Of a stretch of DNA of 64,000 nucleotides, positions 12,192 through 25,617 are shown one piece after another; the first letter of the stretch is position 1; every line of letters begins with the position of its first letter. The stretch spans positions 9,387,507 to 9,451,506 of the forward strand of contig CM056567.1 of NCBI GenBank assembly GCA_029721515.1, given 5' to 3'. The notes below the pieces were generated by a model. The model was not told the origin of the DNA, ran no database searches, and saw only the letters and a program-made list of their open reading frames with translations. Origin of the DNA: Synanceia verrucosa. Lineage: Eukaryota; Chordata; Actinopteri; Perciformes; Synanceiidae. The translations under genes were made by a program, and so were the position numbers.

Positions 12192-15100
12192 CTATACATT
12201 TGGCAGCATCTAGCAGTGAAGCTGCAAACCATGGTAACGCTGTTTTGCTTTGCTCTGAAGTCATCCCTACTACAATAAAAACATTAGGACCAACGGAAGA
12301 CAGATGGCGGCTGCTAGTACCACAGTGTTGCATCCATTTGTCCGCTCTGTGCTTCTGAAACATGACTCGGTAAAAAGGAGCGGCAACCTATTCATTTTCT
12401 AGCTAACAAAAACACAATTGTTAGTATCAGGTTAATAGATCCCCGAAATTTCACACACTGTTCCTGACTGTTCCTGTAATGAAGCCACATGCAGATACTC
12501 AGAAAAGCAGTCCACAGAAAAAGTCACATAAATTCAGGGAGACAAAATGAATATTCATCATTTCCACACTCCCTCCTCCCTTTCTTCTCTCTTGTTACTC
12601 TCTGTAACTCCCCTCTTCCCCTGTTACAGTATCATCTGCTGATTAGTGGTGAATTACTGCTGTTTCAGAGACACATCTGTCACTAGCCATGGACTGACAC
12701 ATGGAGAGCACCCGAGGCAAAAGGGCTGCCACCTGAGAAACCCAGCCCACCATGAGAGCCTCTCCCTGGGGTATGATCACTTCAACCCCCACCCACCCAC
12801 ATCTCTTTACCCACCACCACCACATTAACCCCCAATGTCTGCTCTTTCCTGATATTTCCCTCATCTCCTCAACCCTTCTTTTTGTTTTCTTAGGCATACA
12901 ATAGGATAAGATTATAGAAACATTTGCATTTCTCTATCTTCATCCCACCCCCACCTTTTACCCCTCACCACTCCATCCCTTCCCCCAAGGTAGTAGCATC
13001 ACAATAGGGACAGTGTGTAACCTTCAGAGTGTCTCCCCATAGTTAAGATGTAACAAGATGCTCCTCATTGATATCTGCTCCTGATTACATCTCTCTATGT
13101 GTGTGTGTGTGTGTGTGTGTGTAATACATACCACAATGCATACAGAAGACAAAAGGTGGTATTTCTTTACATGTATGATGATCATCTTGCTCAAAAATTT
13201 GTTAATGAAAAGGGAATCGAACAAATTGTCTTGCCTCAATTCCCTGTTTGTGACACCTTTTGGCATCACATTAGGTTGAGGGAACAAAACCATGTAGTAG
13301 GTTTCTAAAATAACAGCACAGTTGGGTTTAAAACTACTTAAACGTGGAAGTTCACCAGTGTCCAAGATGAAAAGCATTTGCTGGACCTGTCCACCTCCTG
13401 GTTTTACTCTTTAACCAGGTTCGTTGGGTTTCCAGTGTGGGCAAACGAACTGTTGACAACATTAACCTCAATTTACTGCTAATATCTTCATCATGCACCT
13501 GCCTTATTGAATAGAGCTGGGGTTGGTATGAGTGAGTGATTGTTGTTGTCTGTATTTACTTATTTATTTATTTAGCTCCTTTTAGCTTTTTGATTCTTTT
13601 GTTTTGTGTCATTTTTGTGTTTTATTCTTTTGTTCTCTCAGATTTCTCTGTCACAGTTTTATATCTGTTTGTCTTGTTTTTTCTACATTAAAAGAGAATT
13701 GTTTTGCATTATGTTTTTGTTTATTTGTGATTTTCTCAACAAATAGATAAATAAATAAAAAATGATCACTTTGCGCACTAAAAGGCGTGACAGCAGACTG
13801 GGACACTGACGGTCTATTCCAGGTAGGTCGTCATGTTTTTCAGACTTTAAAATGCATTACCCCATAAGAACAAGCAGTGTAAACAATGACGTACATTATT
13901 AGAAAAAAAAAAAAACAATTTAAAATGACCCAGAAAATAACCCTACTGAGTTTAGTGTTTCTGTGTTCATGTAATGCAAATTTATGTTTAAGTCAACTTA
14001 ATCATTTATTTTTATTTTATGTTGATTATTTGTTCTATATTTAACTTACCCTGGTAGTAATGTTTACAGTATTTAACACTACACATATTATTTTCAGTGT
14101 TAGATTATTCCTTTAATTTCCTGGAGAGCACTGTCTGAAATAGAGTAGAAGCAATAAAGTTTAATCCAATCCTATTGTTCGTGTAAGACTTTTTGATTCT
14201 GAAAAATATTTGTAATAATTGTAATAATAGAAAAATTGTAATAATAGTTTTTGCATATTTATTCTTATTCACCTTATCACCTTCAGTTCTTGTCTCTGCA
14301 CTAAATTTACATGTTTCTAGATATATAGGTTTATGTTTATATTTCATGGACCAAGACACCAAGCTAAATTCCTTATTTGTACAAACTTACTTGGCAATAA
14401 ATTTGCTTCTGATTCTGATTCTGACTCTGTTGCACCCACCCTCGTGTTTCCCTCAGGTTATGAAGCCAGCAGCCACTGTTTTAGGCAACAATCATCCCTG
14501 TGTGAGACAATAAAAACCTGTCAAGATCTAAACCACAATCCCAAAACTTGCATCCACTGCTTCCTTCTCACCATACTATACTTGATCCCACATCCAAAAC
14601 ACAACACTGAGTCCCAGAGCAGTGTGGAGAAGTACTTCCAGACAGATCATACTATACTTCAGTATGATGGCGGTATATAGACCACAATTAGGTCAAGAAG
14701 ACTGCAATTAGGTTCACAGGGGTGTATTTTTCCAGAACTGATCATGTATCACACTGAATGATCTGTGCCAAATGCTTTACGGCATGCACTGTCACCATAG
14801 TGTGTGTGTGTGTGGGCATGTGGATGTCTATCTGTGTCTATGTGTGCCTGCACTTTCAAGCATGAGTGCCTAACAACTAGGTTTGTTTAAGGGGAAGATT
14901 CCCAGAATGATTTGAATTCCTTTAGACTGTGACCTTCTGGCTTCCATGTCAGAAGGCCATATGCTCTACAGACAATAAGAAGAAGATATACACACATCCA
15001 TGCACACAGTGGCTGCCTCGCTTGGGCTCCATGTGAGGAGGAGCCGGAGGATGTATTGTTAAAAGTTAACCATTGTATCTTCCTCAGCAGCAGGGATGGC

Positions 15101-15989
15101 ATCAGACAATTGCTGGGTGTTTCTGTGGTTGTGGAGGGGGAGGGAAGTAGTCTTTGTAGTGAGGTGAGGGCCCATAGAGACCCAATGAATATATGGTCTT
15201 TCAGCAGCAGATTGTGTGTGGGCGATGAACACTCACAATGTGACACTCGGAAGACACCTTACATCAGATGCTGGACAACCATGAGGAACACCCACAATTC
15301 TTCTGGGCCATCTTGGTTCATTCCCTATTTTTCCTCTACATATGACTAGGTTAGCGTTATCACAGCATAGCACTGTCTGGGAGACAGAGGTGGGGTGTGG
15401 AGTTGCAATTACCAATCAATATATTGACATACATTTTGGTAAATGAAGAGGCAAGTGATGGAAGCAAATGATAACTCACTCCATGGCACACAGCCTTTGA
15501 TAGGAATTCCTTATGATAACAAATGAACAGTATAAAACATACTAAACAGTAGTCACGTCTCAGGGACAAGGGACGCTTCTCATTATGCTAACATGTCTCC
15601 TTGCTTCCATCACTTGTATCTTCCAAGGATATGTCTGTGTTTCCTTGCTCTAAGCTCCTCCAGAAGCCTCCTCATCTCCTCAAGGTGCATGTAAGAGCCT
15701 GGAACAATGTCCAGGTCACAAGAGGATGAATGAATGAGCAATGAAAAGTGCATCCAAAGAGTCAGGATCGTTCAGTTCTTCTAAACTGTCTCTGCTGAGT
15801 CTTTTAACCTCATGTGAGTGCCATGCAATATTTCCCATTAAGTGTGACATTAATTTCTCTTTTTTGATTTTATAGTGTATCATACTGAGTTGAAAAGTGG
15901 TTTAGAGATATTTTAAGGGGGAAAAGCAAAAAGTAGGCAAGTCCAATATGTGCTTTTTTATTAACTCTCTGTTAATTTGGTGGCACATT
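12192..15989. other. Intergenic spacer with a LINE-type tail
   Basis: No exon recognised. It holds a (TG)n run at 13097-13122 and a LINE-type 3' tail near 14335-14430. A pyrimidine-rich, C-rich zone at about 12550-12990 has no recognisable gene. Confidence 0.5.
14335..14430 (+). mobile_element. 3' tail of a non-LTR retrotransposon
   Basis: The text CATGGACCAAGACACCAAGC, a later TTGGCAATAAATTTG and then TTCTGATTCTGATTCTGA form the end I recall for fish LINE 3' UTRs: an AATAAA-like signal followed by short GATTCT repeats. No reverse-transcriptase coding is visible upstream, so this is a heavily 5'-truncated copy. The left border is not determined. Confidence 0.6.
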
Positions 15990-16361
15990 CAGTGGTGGAA
16001 GAAGAATTCAGATCCTTTACTACATTCAAGTGGCAATACCAGAAATTAAGTCAAAAGTCTTGCAGTAAAATATACCTAAAGTTTCAAGTGTAAAAATAAT
16101 CATAACCTTGAATACAAATATATTGTTATTGTACGATTATATTGGCCTATTGTATTATGTATATGCATTCATGCATACTCAACATCAAGGTGGGAGTAAA
16201 TGTAACTGTTTTATATTTGATAGTTTACAGTATTTCATGTATTTCCATGTTTTGTAAGTAAAATCTTAGGCTGGAGGGTATCCGTAACTAAAGCTGTCAA
16301 AGTGCAATAAAAAGTGCAATATTTCCTGCTCAATTGTTATGGAATAGAAGCACAAACTGTT
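15990..16361 (+). mobile_element. hAT-like dispersed repeat, right end missing
   Basis: Starts with CAGTGGTGGAAGAAG and continues with ATTCAGATCCTTTACT and later AAAGCTGTCAAAGTGCAATA. This is the order seen in a very common teleost non-autonomous repeat whose termini read CAGTGGTGGAA and suggest a hAT origin. The expected right terminus TTCCACCACTG is not found, so the copy is truncated or decayed. The right limit is approximate. Confidence 0.6.
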
Positions 16362-17339
16362 TCTGTAATGTACCCTTTATCTGAGAGCAGGCCCTTGTAG
16401 GTTCATCACTACAGACATCTCCTTTGTCACACAAATAGTCATATTGTTATTATACTGTATATTGTACATTTAAATATTGATTACAGCAGCTTTAAATAAT
16501 AGATAGCGTTACCTCATGCTAGTTATACATGAATAAAGAGGACTGTGCTGTGAGATGATGCTAACAACTGATGCACTCTGTGCTGACAGCCTTGTTGTGT
16601 TTGAATCATCTTTGTGTGGGAAATCACACCCACAGGGCCAATAGGAATCACCCTCACTATTCAAAAGGCAATTAATCTTAATTAGGAATAATTAAGAGGT
16701 GAGGTGATCGCTCCCAATTCCTTTCATTTCCACTTGATCCTCCCCTGTTGTACGTTTCTAGCAAGAGTCTATGGAGAAAGAAAATACGACACACACACAA
16801 CATGGTGGTCTCAAAGCTGTCAAAATGAAATTTAGAATTCAGTCACGAGCAGTTACAGTATACCTCATTTTTACATAAGAAAAAACACGTAGCCAGTCCT
16901 GGTCAGCTCTCTTGGAGTTCCTGATATTGTTTTGCATCTTCTGAATGTGATGTTAATGTGCAAGAAGATAATGCACAATCTCCTCCTCCTCTCAACATCC
17001 TCCACTCTCCAACCAACACAGATGTCTCCGTCTATCATTCTTCACTGCTGTCAAGCCAAAGCCACGCTCCCTCTTTTGATCTCCTGCTGAGCCCTTTGTG
17101 TGCACCCATCTGTAGTTTGACTCACATCCCTGCCCCTCCTGCCTCCAGGCTAAAGGACCAGCTCAGGACCAGCCTTCAGCAGCCACCTCTGCACACACTT
17201 AGCAAGAGGTGAGCTTTTATTTTCTCATTAACCTCCTTCTAAGACTGAGAAGCCACAAGTGAGCCCTGCTTGGCTGACACACTATTATTGTGGGACAGAG
17301 TTTACCACCTGCACAAAGCAGCAGCTTCTGCTGGGAAAC

Positions 17340-17520
17340 GGACTTCCATTTATACAATACCTTTCTAGTTTTCCATTCATACACTGATTGCAAAGACTAC
17401 CATGCCAGCCAACCTGCAGGCCCATCATCTCAATACTCATTCACACACTGATGCTGCAGCCTTTGGGAGCAATTCAGGGTTGAGTGTCTTGCCCAAGGAC
17501 ACTTTGACATGTGGTGTGTT
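17340..17520. repeat. Unclassified teleost dispersed repeat
   Basis: Contains CATTCACACACTGATGCTGC, GGGAGCAATTCAGGG and GTGTCTTGCCCAAGGACAC. I have met this series repeatedly in fish genomes as a moderately repeated sequence. The class is unknown to me and the borders are approximate. Confidence 0.45.
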
Positions 17521-18339
17521 CACACCATCCCTTCAGTCCACATAAATGTAAGATACCTTCACTTACATTGACAAACACTAACACAACCACTGCCTTCACA
17601 CTTACCTTATACATCTGTGGCCTAAAGCCTTAAAAACCACATTGACTTAAAGGTACATTGTGAAAGTATAAGCTGCATACAGTTGCATATTCACACATCC
17701 AGTTGTGTCTCTGTAAATCTAATATTCTAATAATTTGTTGTTAGTCTCCAGCACCTCTTTAGTGAAATATCTGGCTCTTTAGCTGCTAAATGCTCCACTA
17801 TGTTTCACCAGCTAGTCACTAACTTTGGAAGGTATGCATGTGAACAATGACTTTACCTGAGCTGTTTTTAAAAGATTTTCTTTATGTGCAGGCTCTTCTT
17901 TCAACATTTGCTCAGCATCAAAGGTTTTGCCAAGATGTTATAGTCTGTGCACACGCAGACTGTTCTGTATCAACTCGCCAAGGTCGCTTCTGTGTTTAAA
18001 TGCCGAGTGAGAGTTGTCGTCAGCAGGCAGAGAGCAGAGAATTCAATGGTTTGTCTGTGAATTCTTGGATTAACTAGCAATGTAGAGCGATACAACTTAA
18101 AATTTTGCAGCCTTGATTATTTGCCCTTTATTAGTTATTGCTTTTTTTGTGCGTTATGTACAAAACAGAGCAATAGAGCTCTAATGCACACATTTAAAAG
18201 AAATTCATTCATACAGAATAGGACTGCTGTATCTGAGCATTTTAAAGCGCTCACCACTAGATGTCTCAATATTGAACAAGATGTCCTGATCTGCTGCAGA
18301 GGGACACAGTGGGTGCTGCATTCAGGCAATCTATCTATC

Positions 18340-18363
18340 CTGTGTTCCTGTGCAGGAACACAG
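18340..18363. repeat. Short inverted repeat
   Basis: CTGTGTTCCTG and CAGGAACACAG are perfect 11-bp arms separated by TG, making a 24-bp palindrome-like site. No function is proposed. Confidence 0.7.
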
Positions 18364-18539
18364 AGATGCTGTGTATTAGTTATGATGGGTGTAGTAATGG
18401 GTAGATACTGCTGGATGTGTAAAGGTGCTATTGTCAGCCAACACAGCTACACCACATCCAACATAATGAGACATTTTTCAGACATTCTTTAAATCTGTGC
18501 TATTGTAGGCTATGTTATGACTGATCATGTGGCCATCCT

Positions 18540-19015
18540 GGTTATTGCTATCCTATGTCTTGCCGGATACCCTAACAAAAAAAAATCAATCCATATCAAC
18601 TTCATAACAGGAACAATAACTTCTCTTCCTTCCATTCATGACATTGCACCAAAGAGCTTCATGTACCAACCCAAAATCATCATCAGTGACTCCTCACACC
18701 CTCAACATGGACTGTTCTTCGTGCTGGCCTCTGGAAAGAGGACCACCAGGTTCTGTATCAGCTTTTTCCCTCAGGTCATCAGACTACTAAACTCTTAAAC
18801 GGACATTATCCTCACTCCTAATACCCTAGTTTTGCACATCATCTTCAAATGCACTAATGCTGTATATTTATAACTACTGCTGCCATATATTCTAATGCCT
18901 GCTGTATGTTTACTTCTATTTATAACTATCACTTTATATTTATGTAACTGCTACTACATACTGTTGCACATTTGCTGAGCAATATGACAAATTTTGTTCT
19001 GTGTAGTCTTTCTAA
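18540..19015 (+). mobile_element. LINE ORF2 C-terminus and 3' UTR fragment
   Basis: The plus-strand frame ending in a stop at 18798 encodes SDSSHPQHGLFFVLASGKR followed by RTTRFCISFFPQVIRLLNS. This is the typical C-terminal end of fish non-LTR retrotransposon reverse transcriptases (DPSHP..LF.LLPSGKR...NSFFPQAIRLLNS pattern). An AT-rich 3' UTR-like segment follows, to about 19015. The upstream reverse-transcriptase and endonuclease domains are missing, so this is a 5'-truncated dead copy. The clade (L2, Rex or other) cannot be decided from this tail. Confidence 0.7.
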
Positions 19016-19937
19016 GTCTGAGTCAATATGTCAGTGTTGTTTTGCTTGTTTCCTGGTACAAGCAAACTTGGCAGAAGTAGTCTATTTCATCACAAAAACA
19101 TGGCTGAATTCCAGCTGCAGGCCACATGTGCTTAACCCACCTTCTATATTAATCATTGTATCTCTGATAATTGTCAGCATTGCCAACAAGATGCTTGTAG
19201 ACCCGGCGATCGAAGGGAAACACTTTTGTTGAACGTTCTACAAAATGAAGCATTCATTAGATGAAGACTAAATATGTAACTGGAGTACTGAGCAATATTC
19301 ATCCTCCCTGCTCCTTTACAAAACAGCTGTCCCACCTGCTGGTATGGAGAAGCTGTGATATCAACAGTGCAGATGTGCTCGCTCCTCTGTGGACTCATTT
19401 AAAACAATCATAACACACAAAAACACGAACACACACTGCTAATTTCCAAGACGTTTTGTATTTGTGTAACGTAACTGCAAAACAGCAGGCGGTTTATCAG
19501 GGGAAATGTTAGCTGACTACTATTTGCTTGTATTTATTTACTTATTATGGTCTGTATGCATATATGGTGGATTATCTGTACTGTGTGTTGACTGTGTGTG
19601 TATCTGTCAGAGTATGCAATGCTTCAAGAACACTGCCCTGCCAAATATCAGTTATGTAATTGCGTCGTTTTCTTCAAGTCTGTTCCTGTGAACTGCTATC
19701 TCTTCACCTCCCTAATTCTCCATCATGCTGTTTCTTTTTTCTCTCTTCCTTTCCCCCCTCGCTCCCTTCATATATAATACCTTTTCCCTTCTGTGTTCCT
19801 CACCCCCTCCTCTGCATCTTTATCTTTCTCCTCCATTTCCCCCTCTCCTCCTGCAGACACTTGTTATTCCCTTGCTTTCTGACACACACACACACATATA
19901 CCCCTCTCTTTTTCACACTCACATACTCTCTCTTTAC

Positions 19938-19968
<31 letters not shown>

Positions 19969-20783
19969 CAGGGTGCAGTCTGTGCTGACAGCCTGTTCCT
20001 CCAGAATTGATTTCTAACCAGAATGTAATAAAAGTCACTGCAGAACGAAGAGGAGCAACTGAGTAACAACAGCTTGTCGATCAGTGCTGCTGATGTAATT
20101 TGGGTTGGGCAGTACAACATGCTCGTGCGCACACACACACACACACACAAGTGCAAGGTGATTTACCTGTCTGTGACAAAGACGGTGTGTTTGTTACACG
20201 TGAAAGCCATGAGGTATGCTCACTCCTGGCATTCAGTATTCAGTCGTACCCTCATCAGGCTGGATGGATTTCCTGCCACTTTGATGCTTTTTCTACAACT
20301 GCTCATCATTAGCTGTGCTGTCGTTTGATTAAAATCAATTTCTCATTTGATTACACTTAGCTGCACCACAGATGTGGTTGTGTAGGTTACAGAAACATGA
20401 CACATGATGATATACAGTGATTACAGAGTAAAGTTAGATGGAGTAAATACTGATGGTGTACTATATTAATGTTCATCCAAACATTACTGCCATGTAGATG
20501 CCATATATCCATAGTGCCATAGCTGGGCTAAAGTGCAAACGTTTTCTCTATAATATCATATATTCATGACTAAATAAGCAACAATCTAAGGTTGGAAATT
20601 ATGTATCAAGTGTTTGCACCTAAAAACCTCGTCTGGGCCTGTGAGGCATGATATGATCAGAGTTGATTGGCGATGTAAGCAACAACACAACTGTCATAAG
20701 ATTATGATGGACAAGACATTTATTGCGCACAAGTTTGTGATGGCCTTTTTTCCACCTGTGAAATACTGAAAATTGTTTGGCAG

Positions 20784-20785
<2 letters not shown>

Positions 20786-20830
<45 letters not shown>
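20786..20830. repeat. (TG)n microsatellite
   Basis: About 22 TG units without interruption, one of the longest dinucleotide runs in the window. Confidence 0.95.
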
Positions 20831-20831
<1 letters not shown>

Positions 20832-22099
20832 AATCAATCAAAATAACAAAACAAAAAAAAAATAGTTGATATCTTTGATTGGACTATTTTTTTTCTGCCT
20901 TCACCCCAAATGTAATGCAGTTAATTGGAATTTCATTTGTGTGTTGTTTGCACAAAACATTGCATATAAAAATGTAATGATGACTGTTATTCATCCAAAG
21001 TGACAAGGAGGCTGTGAAGAGAAACAACGCTCCTAAATGAACAGTTTTTGTACTATAATGTTGCTACAAATCATATGCTTAAGTAAGTTTTAACCTGTGT
21101 CTCAAGATGATTTCATGCATTGTGTATCATGAATTCCTGTTTCTCACCATTACAAATGATCAAGTCACTGCGACTCATAGAAATATGAAGCTTTTTAAAA
21201 AACATCAAACTGGTTATCAGATGCACCAATCAATCAAAGTCATCTAGCAGATTAAGTTAGAGGATAATGGGCTGGGGTAAAACACAATTTCTATTCACCC
21301 CCAATGTGTTGGAGCAGAGGCAGAAATCTGAGAGATGAAAGAAAAAACTTGGACAAATGGCACCAAATGATCGATAGATACTAAAAGAGTTAGACTGTTT
21401 TACTAACGCTTTAAAAAACACAAGCATGGTATGAGGTGGAGGGTTAGACAGAGGAACAGAAAGTGTGTGCAGCTCAGTGTGCTATCACACGATGTAATGA
21501 GCATCTGCACTGAAAGGCAATCCTCCCCTTACTGTGTGTCAGTAGGAGGTCAACACCATCCAGTGGGGAGCAGCTGTCCCTTTTCCTCTGCAGTCTCCCA
21601 GATTACATGAAGTGAACCTGTGGCGGTCCAGACACACAGACGCGCCGATGGGTGCATCCCAGACTAGGTGTTCATTGATCAGTCTGGAAGGTCAGAGATG
21701 GGTGGAGAGGGAGCAAAGGTCGACCTTTGTCATCTCTTCTCTCCACCTACGATCAGCCATCACTCCTCTCTTCAGCTCCATCCCACTTCCTTCATTCCCT
21801 CCTTCAGTGCAATAAATCATCTCTTTGCACACATTGAGTTATAATGTAATATTCATGAGGAGAGAGGTTTTCATTTATGTATTTAATATGGTGACAGAAC
21901 AGGCCTCTGCACATTTATACTACCTTTACTATGCCTCTTTTATTTTATAATGTGAAAGATTTGACACACACGTACTCACATTTATTAACCTGCACTTCTT
22001 TTTTCATTTCCTTCTTTGCTGCACTTCTTTTCTAATTCTAAGCATGATCATTCATTATCATTTGCAGTATTCTGTGATAAAGTTGTTTATCATAAACTA

Positions 22100-22168
22100 C
22101 ACTTTGCTGTTTCTGCTGCGACAGCCCCATGGGGATCATTACGACCTCATTTAATCTAATCTATTGTA
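22100..22168 (+). mobile_element. LINE-type 3' tail remnant
   Basis: TTTCTGCTGCGACAGCCCCA followed by TGGGGATCATTACG and TTTAATCTAATCTA resembles the fish LINE end 'ccccatggggatcattaaa(tctaa)n'. Very short and decayed, with no coding part. Confidence 0.4.
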
Positions 22169-22844
22169 ATGATTAGAAGCTACCACGTAATGTTACAGTG
22201 AAGCACAATTCTATGCATAATGTGCCATAAAAAGGCTACAGGGGAATTGTGGAAAGAAAACAATGACTGCTGTATGAGAGTCTTATTATCTTTAATTTTG
22301 GGAGAAATCCTCAGACCAACTTTTCTCTGATAAACTGCTGAACCTTTAATTTTCCTAAAATATCTGGGAATGAAGCAGTGGATGATGAAGGGAGGTATTT
22401 TTTAAGCTGCTGTCTATTAATAGAAATTATTTTAGGAAACACACTTATGGGCTTTCTTAACAAAAGTTAGAGTTCATATGGAAAACTGCTGGAGGTGTGA
22501 TGCTTCAGGAACCGCCTTAGATGCACCAAACAGTCATCGAAGAACTAACAGCAACAAAGGCTGCCTGAGGTTGCACTGAAACACACTGCAGGAAATACAA
22601 TCGACGTAACACGTATGATCTGCTAGAAATCTGCATGAGATGTGATAGTTCTCCAAACTGGAAGGTAGCGGACATTTATAGTCCTTATTCACAAAAGGGA
22701 AACCGGAAGACCGAGGACGACGGATGTACAAGCCATTGCAATGCATATGAATCAGCCAACAGATGCTCTTGGATGGTGCAGCGACTATGTTGAGGTACAT
22801 CTGGTTGCCTGGCAACTTCATGGTTGCAACCAACTCAAACAAAC

Positions 22845-22990
22845 AAGAAATAACTTCTTATTACTTCATTTTGCCATAAAGGTGCTGGTTGTTACCTTCA
22901 GGTAGAGCCAGGCAAGTGGTTTCCCCATTTTCAGCCTTTGTGCTAAGCTAAGCTAACTAGCTGCTGGCTGTAGCTTCATATTACAGACAT
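22845..22990 (-). repeat. Percomorph dispersed repeat, copy 1
   Basis: Contains GGTAGAGCCAGGCAAGTGG, TGCTAAGCTAAGCTAACTAG and TGCTGGCTGTAGCTTCATAT. In the opposite direction this is a familiar fish repeat that begins AAAGGAATAGTTTGACATTT. A second copy is at about 39190-39405 and an end fragment at about 62845-62875. Confidence 0.6.
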
Positions 22991-24083
22991 CTACACAATC
23001 TTCTTCAGATACCACTGAATTTGCACCATATGAGCACTAATAATCCTATGAGACTGTCCCAGGCATGTCTGTACTGTATGTAAGGGTGTGTTTAATAAGA
23101 GCATAATTGAAGGAGACAGCTCAGAGGTTGGGCGCACATCACAAGTTACCCCTCCTATTTTCATGCAAACAAGGTTCACTAATCCATACAGGGAATTACT
23201 TTAAATAAGCTATAGCCCTCTGAGCCCCACCACAACACATCCATGTAAGGATCTGCATGTTCAAGAATCACGTATTCACATTTACATATCAATGACATGT
23301 TGCCTTTAAATAGGAAAGTGCACATTTTTGTACAGATAAATGATTTAAAGAGCGGCGGCTCGTTATAGGCGCTGAACTCACTTGATCTACGTATTTTATC
23401 AAAAAAGAAATTTCTTTTCTTTTCATTTGAAGGAAATGGTCCTTATACCCGTTCACTTTTGATGATTAATTCACAGCGGTGAGGCAGATTAAGCATTTCA
23501 AAGTATGTAACAAGGCAGAAGACAGAGAGGAAGGAGATAAAAGCGCTGAGAGAAAGAGGGATCAGGAGCAGGACGAGCTGGCAGAGAGAAAGTGATACAG
23601 ATGGGGAAATTGAAAGATTGCTGCTTCTGTTTCTACACTCTGTTAGTTATGTGTCTTTGTGGGCTCTCCCCTGGGAAACAGAGGATATAACCCTCTAAAG
23701 TATCTTCGTTTCATGTAGGGTCAAGATCTTTTTGATCAGGGGTGACTGAGGATAAAAGCACAAGAGGGGGGCTGGAGGCAAAGGAGGCAAGAAAACTGAG
23801 GAGAGAAGAATAGAAGATGAGTGACAGAAGATGGGGTTTGAAGGACAGAGGAGGAGGGATAGGGGGTGTCTGAGTTTGATGGGACGATGAGGTGAACAGA
23901 CAAGGATTTCACGCTGTCTGCTTTGCCACCGAGCTGGAGGAGGAACTTCAGAAGAGCAGTTATAGGAAGGACGTTTCTCAATCAGCATCCTCGAGAGAGT
24001 GTGCGCTGCTTTAGTGTCAAGACGGACAGTTTCTTATGGCAAGACAAACAAGAGTCAGCAGTTGTTCGGTGTGTGTCTGCATG

Positions 24084-24118
<35 letters not shown>

Positions 24119-24609
24119 CTGTTGAGGTGACACACAGACACAAGGCATTGCTTCCCTGGGGGTGGGGGGCTCTACATCACATGCTTCATATTGATTACAG
24201 AGACTCTGAGATGCATGGGTGACATCAGATACTGCAGCCATATGTCCACATGAACACACACACACACACACACACATACTTATGGCTCCCTGTAGAGAAT
24301 TTTCTTTTCTTTTCAATGAAGGACTGAACATACCAAAATGTAAGTACACAAATATATAAATATAAAAATAAGTCATATATAATAAACATCTGCCTAGAGC
24401 TCTGCTCCAGTTGGTTGAGCTGCACACCTTTACTGACTACTATAAATAAATCCACAAAAGTCATTATATATTTATTATATAATATATGTTGAGTCAAGTC
24501 ATAATTATTTATCCATATATACATTTTTATACTTTTTATAGGCATACTGCTCTTTCTTATACTTAATATTGTAAATAGTAATACTTTTTCTGTTTTAGAA
24601 TTCTGTTTT

Positions 24610-24780
24610 TTTATTTATCTCCCATTGGGGGAAATTCACTCACCACAGCAACATAGACAAATTCCAGTAATGAAAAAAAACAATATACAACAGCAAAAAC
24701 AGGATAGGTAATAATATTACTAGAATATGACAAAATAAGTGATAATATTGATAGAATAAATATTTACAATATGTATTAAA
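24610..24780 (-). mobile_element. LINE-tail-like patch (weak)
   Basis: CCCATTGGGGGAAATTCACT followed by AACATAGACAAATTCCAGTA looks like the reverse complement of a fish LINE 3' UTR ending 'gaatttcccccaatggga'. It is very AT-rich and degraded; limits are uncertain. Confidence 0.35.
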
Positions 24781-25384
24781 TAACAAAGCAGGAAAAAATA
24801 TATATTTTCATATTGCTTTTTAATATTATGATTCCATTTCTTGCTGATGCTGCATTGTTATTTGCAGGTTGGGGTTAATAAAGTAATTCTATATGATTTA
24901 ATGTGAATAAATAGAGTAAAAGACAAAATGCAAAATATGTGTGTGTACATACATGTATACAAATGCATATAAACTGTAAGTAAAGAAGTTTGATTTGATT
25001 AATTACTGAATGCATACCTTTATATTGCATTTAATGCATTTTTATTCATTTACTTAGACATTTCTTTCTTTCTTTTTTTTATTTTGGTACGTTCTGTTCT
25101 CCAAATGTTCCATGATGAATAAAAACAGGTGCAGTCCTATGCGTTCCAAGCACATACATATACATACATATGCATGTGCGTTGTTATTCTTTTGCTTTTT
25201 TGTGGTAAAAGCAGGGCAGTGTCTTGTTATGAAATCAGCGTAAGGCTCTGTTATAAGACTCCCCCTCTGCAGAGGATCATAGCGCTGCAGCTTTAAACGA
25301 CAGGCGTGTCTCTCCTACTACGGCCCGCCTTTTATGCATAACAGCCAACTCTCCCTCCCCCGGATCTTATAGTGCAGTTGTCGG

Positions 25385-25617
25385 CAAAGAAAGTGACCAC
25401 AGCTGAAGCTTGTCTAACCTTCGGAGCGACGGGACTCCGACCAAAACTGTCTCATTCACCTCAACAACTGTTTACAAGCGGATAAAGACACCCAGCGGAT
25501 CGGCTCTTATTTGAGACACTTCACGCGTCACGAAACCAGTGTGCCGCTCTTTGGACACTTATTTTGCGCACGGCGGATCTATGAGGACGTGGGCAGGTTT
25601 TTCACTCTTATCATCAG
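25385..25617 (+). other. mycl: mycl noncoding exon 1 (5' UTR)
   Basis: A noncoding first exon is inferred from the MYC-family layout (noncoding exon 1, two coding exons) and from the donor ATCAG|GTAAAA, with the exon ending at 25617. The transcription start is not visible; 25385 is a guess just downstream of a weak TATA-like CTTATAG near 25366. In the frame of the coding ATG there is a TGA at 25582-25584 and no ATG after it, which supports the start at 26454. An upstream ATG at 25581 opens an 18-codon uORF across the splice junction. Confidence 0.55.

Larger units (their letters stand above)
19016..25380. other. Intergenic spacer, mycl side
   Basis: AT-rich, without recognisable exons. It holds (CT)n near 19937-19968, (CA)n near 20130-20150, (TG)n at 20786-20830 and 24086-24115, (CA)n near 24255-24276, a LINE-type tail near 22100-22168, a dispersed repeat at 22845-22990, and a reverse-oriented LINE-tail-like patch near 24610-24780. 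The last 150 bases hold CpGs and should contain the mycl promoter. Confidence 0.5.

Noticed and set aside
19660..20010. Long Ser/Leu/Phe-rich frames around 19.7-20.0 kb
   Set aside because: They are translations of a CT/CA-rich microsatellite zone, not genes.
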